This document shows, piece after piece, positions 59,204 to 64,000 of a DNA stretch of 64,000 bases. Each line of letters starts with the position of its first letter. Positions within the stretch are counted from its first letter, which is position 1. The position numbers were made by a program, and so were the translations under genes. The stretch is from NCBI GenBank assembly GCA_011799875.1, contig CM022301.1, positions 208,539,771-208,603,770 on the forward strand. The letters run 5' to 3'. The notes beneath the pieces were generated by a model. That model worked only from the letters and a program-made list of their open reading frames with translations, searched no databases and had not been told where the DNA came from. This DNA is from Thinopyrum elongatum. Its lineage: Eukaryota; Streptophyta; Magnoliopsida; Poales; Poaceae.

Positions 59204-60769
59204 TGTAGGAGATATGCCCTAGAGGCTATAATAAATGTTATTGATTATCTTCCTGTTCATAATTATGTTCCATGCTATAACTGCTATGGTTCTCGAGTCT
59301 GCGATAACCACGAGGCTCGGAGGAAGACTCATATGCACGTGTGGAATAATAAACGGTAAAATATATTCCTAGTCTGGCCTCTAAGACTAGCTCAAGTGTT
59401 GCATGATGGTTCTGTTTTCCTGATCATGGGCATGTCCATGCTAGCAACTTTGAGGGCACAATGTTAGCAGAACATTTGTGTTGAATCGACCTGGATTGAT
59501 GTTATGCTATGAGTTACATTCGTCACAAGTTAATGGTTAATAACACAGAGATGGTTAATGTTTGCATGATTCCTTAGACCATGAGAGTATCGAGTTTCTT
59601 CATGCTTGCTTCATGAACTTTGGGGTTTGTTAAACGTCATCATAAATGGGTGGCTATTACGGCGGCTTATGGGTTCATGGAAAAGTATGTCAAGTAACTT
59701 GATAGCTCAAGATTGGGATTTGCTCCTCCGACGATGGAGAGATATCTCTGGGCCCTCTCGGTGTTACGGTATCCATCATCGTCTGGCCAGACACTTTGTG
59801 ATTTGATCACAGGGATGCGGGAACACGGTAACGAGAAAAGAGAACAATACCGGTAATGAGGTAACTGGCATAGTGGACAAGTGTTGATCCAAGGGGATGC
59901 CAACATGTCTCACCTCGGGTATTTGTAACATATCGCGAAGCAACAGGAATAGCACACGGCAACTGGAGGTTCACTCGAATATTCATTCGTGTGGGTATAT
60001 GGGTCAATATGGGTGTCCACGGCTCCGATGTTAATCATTGATCGGAAGGGGTTCCGTGTCATGTCTATACTTCACCGAACCTATAGGGTCACACGCTTAA
60101 GGGTCATCTATCTGCTGAATACTAGACAGGGAGTCTGAGAGAAAATCACCGAAAAAGTTTCAGACACCGAAAAAGTTTCGGACAGAGGAAAAGTTCCGCA
60201 GAGAGAACACCGGATGAGTTTCGGTGAAACTGAAAAGTTGTTTCGGGGTATTCCATTAAGTCAAATTGGTTTCGGGACGCCCCTGATAATTCTTGGAGGG
60301 TGCCAGAATTATTCTGGAAACTTTCTGGAATTTTCGGGATGAAAACCGGAAATGTTTCGGAGCTGCCGGAACCGCTTCAGATGCTTTTCGCAGATGAAAA
60401 TCACTAATCTGGAATTGTTCCAGAACGCGTTGAAAATTATTTTAGTGGGTACTGGAATTGTTCTAAGCCCACATAAATATTTTCAGTTCGAACGGACGCT
60501 GAAAAATGTCGTCGTGAATAGTGAAAGTGTTTTTGGGTTACTTTTTGGAAAGCCACTTGTTTGGGCTTTATCCCAAAAGATCTAGGGATGACATGGATGG
60601 ATTGGGAGGCCCTCATGGGGGCCCCCCAAGGGGTGTGGCCGGCCACACTTGGGGCTCCACCATGGAGCCCCTCTTGTTCCTTGGTTTCACCTTTATGCCC
60701 TTGGTGGAAGGACTTCATTCATGTACTTTTGGGTTTTATTGTAAAACCACCCTACCCCTTGGGATTTCC

Positions 60770-60778
60770 TATAAATAG
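60770..60778 (+). promoter_or_regulatory. TATA box of the copia LTR
   Basis: TATAAATAG after a C-rich stretch; the transcript would start about 30 bp later, near CTCCACACTCACTCC. Confidence 0.6.
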
Positions 60779-61013
60779 AGGTGGAGGGGCAGCCCTCCAC
60801 ACTCACTCCTTCTCACATACACATGCCATGCAATGATCTGGCTTCTCTCTCCCTCCCAGCGAAATAGTTTCGTAGAGCCGAAAGGCTGTCTGGGTTCCGG
60901 TGGGAACTAGTTCTGGACGGCGAAGCCCTGCCGGATAGATGACACCGTATGTGTGCAACTCTGTAGAGAGGTCGTAGTTTCGATCTTAGTGCCTGAGGGG
61001 CTGTTCGTGAGTG

Positions 61014-61170
61014 CCTCCCAAAGGGCTGTCCAAGTGACGGTCCGAGTTCTGTGAGTCCTCCAGAAGGGCTGTCCGAGTGACGGTCCGAGTTTTGAGGGTC
61101 CTCCCGGAGGGCTGTTCGCGACACCGTCCGAGGGACTGTCCGACCGCCTCCCGGAGGGCTGTCCGGGTGG
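61014..61170 (+). repeat. 43-bp tandem repeats in the copia LTR leader
   Basis: Units start CCTCCCAAAG (61014), CCTCCAGAAG (61057), CCTCCCGGAG (61100) and CCTCCCGGAG (61147, partial). Each holds GGGCTGTCCGAGTGACGG or a variant. The period is 43 bp for the first steps and 47 for the last. Confidence 0.85.
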
Positions 61171-61370
61171 CGGATGAGGGTATACATCCTCGTGGTTGGG
61201 AGGTTGTAAATCCTAGCTGCGGGGATCTGCACCGCCGATCGTCATCGACTCTACTTCTGCTGCGCTACGAGTCGGTAACGAAAATGATCAAACCTTGTAT
61301 GCAATCTCCATAGTGGTCCTGGGCTGGTGCGTAGGTCGATTTTTTTTGTTTTCTACTGCGTTTCCCTACA

Positions 61371-62774
61371 GTGGCTTCATGAGCCGTGCTATGCGTAGAT
61401 ACAGGTTGCGATCTAGAATACATAGAGATGTATGGGTGTTGCACAATATAATTAGGTAGTAGATGAGTTCTATTACTATTTGTGCGGGTAGCAGATGAAA
61501 TCTGTTACCCAATGTTCCTGTTGCTTCCCTTGAATTTGCATAATCCTGATCTTGACGGCATGGTGGAATCTCACAAAGTTCTAGCAATCCGCGATCCTTT
61601 CATGCTGCTCCTGAGTATGCTGATTGACAGATCAACGAAGTGCTAACAGTTCTTTGGGTTCCACCATAGTTAAAGAAAGATGGATGTTTCGCAGACAAAA
61701 GGGCAATGCAGATTTGATCTGCACGGGGGTCATGCGTATGACGAAGTTTAGTATGGGGCTCGAGATTTTATTATCTCGTGCTTCATACACCCTGAAAGGT
61801 TAATCTAGCGACTTGAATTATCATACTTGATGATGGACGTTGGTAGCTTCGGTTTGTTTCGAAACCTTAGAAGCCACGTAAAACAAGTTTTTGCATAAAC
61901 CGATTAGAGGCGTCTAACTTGGTTTTGCAGGAGGGTTTGCATATGCATGTGATGTGGTATAGCAGTGCTCATAATAATTTGATTATGTATGAGATGACTA
62001 TACGATGTAAATTGATTAACATGACCTGCGTGTCATGATTCGGCATGATGGCTGGAGCCATATGATTGCACTTTATATGACCTGCGTGTCAACCTTGTTG
62101 TAATGCATTATTTTATTAGCTATAGAGATAGCAATATTATCTGGTGCATCGACAAGGTGGTGGCAATCTTCGCGAAGGTGAACACCGACGCGAATGCCGA
62201 AGACAAAGAAATGAAAGACTTCTCCGTCAGAAAGGGCTATACCATATCATGCTATTATGAATTGCCTGAGATGTTTATCCCTTATGATGCACCCTTCTTG
62301 ATTGCACGGTAGTCGCTTTTATTAGGGTGATCTCTCACAAAAATATCAAGTAGTTAGTGTTCTCCCAAGTGTAGCACCGTCACGGCACCTAACTTTTCAG
62401 GGTATCACATGGATGCATGGGTACGAACGATTAGGGAAGTGTGAGGCGGGTGAGTTGAGACCTCGCAGCGTGATCACTTGGTTGTCTTGACGTTCAGGCA
62501 TGAAAGTCATGAGCTCGGAACACACGCATAGAAAGATGAACAAGAGTTACATAGAGATGTGATTGGCAAGTTGGCCTACCGATTGCAATTCTCGTCACTT
62601 GAGATGGATGCATCCTTGGCGTTGAATTGTAATATGGATCTTGAATCACTCACAATCAATTTTGAGAGATATTGATTTGAGTGGGAGCGCACTTTTGAAT
62701 TGACTTTGTTTAATTCTCAGTGAAATTAATTATGAACACTGTCTAAGTGTGGTTTGCATAATAGTTGTAGAATA
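61371..62774 (+). other. Leader of the copia element
   Basis: Non-coding. It holds one short ORF (62103-62312) without recognised likeness. The phrase ATGACCTGCGTGTCA occurs twice (about 62020 and 62079). Confidence 0.5.
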
Positions 62775-63600
62775 ATGGCTCGCGTTTCCAGCTTCCCCAT
62801 TAAATTTGAATAGCTGTTAAATATCTGGTTAAAACTTTACGGTTGGTAACGTAATGTGAGGATTGTCCTCAAGAGTGCCGAGAAGGACTTTGTCCTATCG
62901 CATGCTTTCCGTATCCTCCCGCAAATGCTATGGATCATATGACTCTCGTCCTTCGATCCAAAAGCTAGAATTCCATTTCAGTCAAGTGCAATACATTTGC
63001 TTCCATGAGACCCGAACTTTGAAAGTTTGGATAGTTATGTGATATTCATGGAAATCTGAAAATCATTTTCAGAGACAGACAAAGGCTAAAAGATATGAGA
63101 TATCCAAAGCAATGTTTGTGTGCAAACTATTAGTAAAGGAGTTTACTATGCATTAGACTGATAAGAGAGGGATCCAGAAGAACGCCTGTCATATGATGAA
63201 AGGTGAATAAAACAACAACTTAAAGAGATAGGAAGTGTCCGAAGGGTGTTAGTGAAACTTTCATGCCTAGGAAGTCCGGGGCTAACGCCACTCTTAAGTT
63301 GGGTGCTTCTTCTGAGAGTAGGAGAAATACTGAAAGTTAAACTGTTAGAAGTATAATGGCAAAAGGAAAGAAGACTGGAATATCCAGCTCATGTATGAAT
63401 GTCATACAAGTTTTTGATGTATGGAAGGCTGGTCAAAGATATAGTTCTTGGGAATTATGGTTAAACATGTTAATCACTAATTTTTGGGTATTGTGAGTTA
63501 ATCACAAAGATACCCGCTCGATTGCATTCTGTTGCAACTCGATGTAAGAACTACTATGGCCTGAAAGACTAGCCAGGAATGAGGTTTAGGTATACACAGG
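62775..63600 (+). pseudogene. Decayed copia gag
   Basis: ATG 62775 opens MARVSSFPIKFE, then a stop. After it the frame gives RNVRIVLKSAEKDFVLS, and further on RYEISKAMFVCKL (about 63090). These blocks match, in order, the start of Gag in Triticeae copia elements as I know it. The frame is full of stops beyond that, and neither a zinc knuckle nor protease or RT is seen before the window ends. A non-autonomous or dead copy. Confidence 0.65.
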
Positions 63601-63640
63601 GAACATAGTAAAGGTTACTATACCTTCCATCGGTGTATTA

Positions 63641-64000
63641 CCGTCTGGGTTTATTTTCATAATTCATTTAGAGTTTCACAAACTCTGGCCCTTTGCATAA
63701 GGTATGTTGCAAGAAGGTTGTTCATAAGAGAACTTTTGATGTTCGATGTTATGAATAACATAAGGGCCATACTTTCATTATGAATGAGATGTATGTTATG
63801 AATATTGATAATAATACATTACCTCTGGGTTTACTTTCATAATTCTTTTTAGAGTTTCATACACACTAGCCCATTGCACAATGTTTGTTGCAAAAGAGTT
63901 GTTCATAAAAACAACAATTGTTGTTCAGTATTATGAATAACATGAAGGGCCATGCTTCCATCCAAGATGGGATGTATGTTATGAATTTTGATGATAATAT
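63641..64000 (+). repeat. 180-bp tandem duplication at the window end
   Basis: 63641-63820 and 63821-64000 align unit to unit (CTGGGTTTATTTTCATAATT against CTGGGTTTACTTTCATAATT; both hold TTATGAATAACAT and GATGTATGTTATGAAT). About 75-80% alike by eye; more units may follow outside the window. Confidence 0.85.

Larger units (their letters stand above)
59204..61370 (+). repeat. 5' LTR of the copia element
   Basis: 2,167 bp. The first part resembles Angela-type LTRs (GGAGATATGCCCTAGAGGC; ATATCTCTGGGCCCTCTCGG near 59741), but the whole is a different family. A TATAAATAG box at 60770-60778 lies upstream of a GC-rich leader with tandem repeats. Confidence 0.8.
59204..64000 (+). mobile_element. Copia retrotransposon, 5' LTR and decayed internal region (runs off the window)
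   Basis: The LTR is 59204-61370 (TGTAGGAGATATG to CCCTACA). The internal region starts GTGGCTTCATGAGCC, which lies where a Met-type primer site is expected but departs from it. The leader is followed by a gag remnant near 62775. Candidate TSD TTTTC (59199-59203); the other end is outside the window. Confidence 0.8.

Noticed and set aside
62103..62312. Possible small gene of 69 residues in the copia leader
   Set aside because: No recognised domain and no support beyond being open; the position is an untranslated leader.
1..64000. tRNA, rRNA or organelle-derived sequence
   Set aside because: None recognised on reading; tRNA-like matches are only short primer-binding sites next to LTRs.

Overview
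This is a nuclear genomic window from a large grass genome, most likely Triticeae (wheat, Aegilops, barley or rye). Several repeats look like well-known Triticeae families: an Angela/WIS-type copia solo LTR, an Athila-lineage gypsy element of the Sabrina/BAGY-2/WHAM kind, a CACTA transposon with the CACTACTAGGGAAAA terminus, and Stowaway MITEs with CTCCCTCC termini. Family names are from memory; the structures (target-site duplications, LTR ends, primer sites, domains) are read from the sequence.

Layout. 1-6.8 kb: two solo LTRs, the first split by an internally deleted gypsy element. 6.87-27.5 kb: one Athila-like element (TSD ACTGT) carrying two later insertions, a 3.9-kb antisense solo LTR in its gag-pro region and a 6.4-kb CACTA in its integrase. 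27.5-29.7 kb: non-coding sequence and a three-deep nest of MITEs. 30.4-39.2 kb: the only convincing host gene, on the minus strand. It has six exons with GT-AG junctions, matching phases and a 208-residue product; its first intron is swollen by a LINE and a LINE-like retroposon. 39.6-41.4 kb: another short retroposon and AT-rich DNA. 41.5-51.7 kb: a young gypsy element (TSD GTTAT) whose pol is rearranged, with an inverted copy of its own LTR at a breakpoint and about 1.5 kb of protease-RT sequence duplicated. 51.7-52.8 kb: retroposon remnant and AT-rich DNA. 52.8-59.0 kb: a truncated relative of that gypsy element, split by a 3-kb minus-strand gypsy whose interior holds only two protease-like domains. 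59.0-64.0 kb: an LTR fragment split by a copia element with decayed gag, running off the window.

How it fits together. Almost every sequence is a transposable element, and nesting with intact TSDs lets insertion order be read directly. By-eye LTR comparison suggests about 1% divergence for the 41.5-kb element, about 3% for the Athila-like element and about 5% for the mini-gypsy in the 52.8-kb element. No CRISPR, rRNA or tRNA gene, operon or bacterial feature was seen. I found no clearly new biological system. The best leads are the intron-swollen host gene, the rearranged gypsy element, the twin-protease mini-gypsy, a promoter-like module before the extra Athila ORF, and a catalytically altered protease-like CACTA protein.
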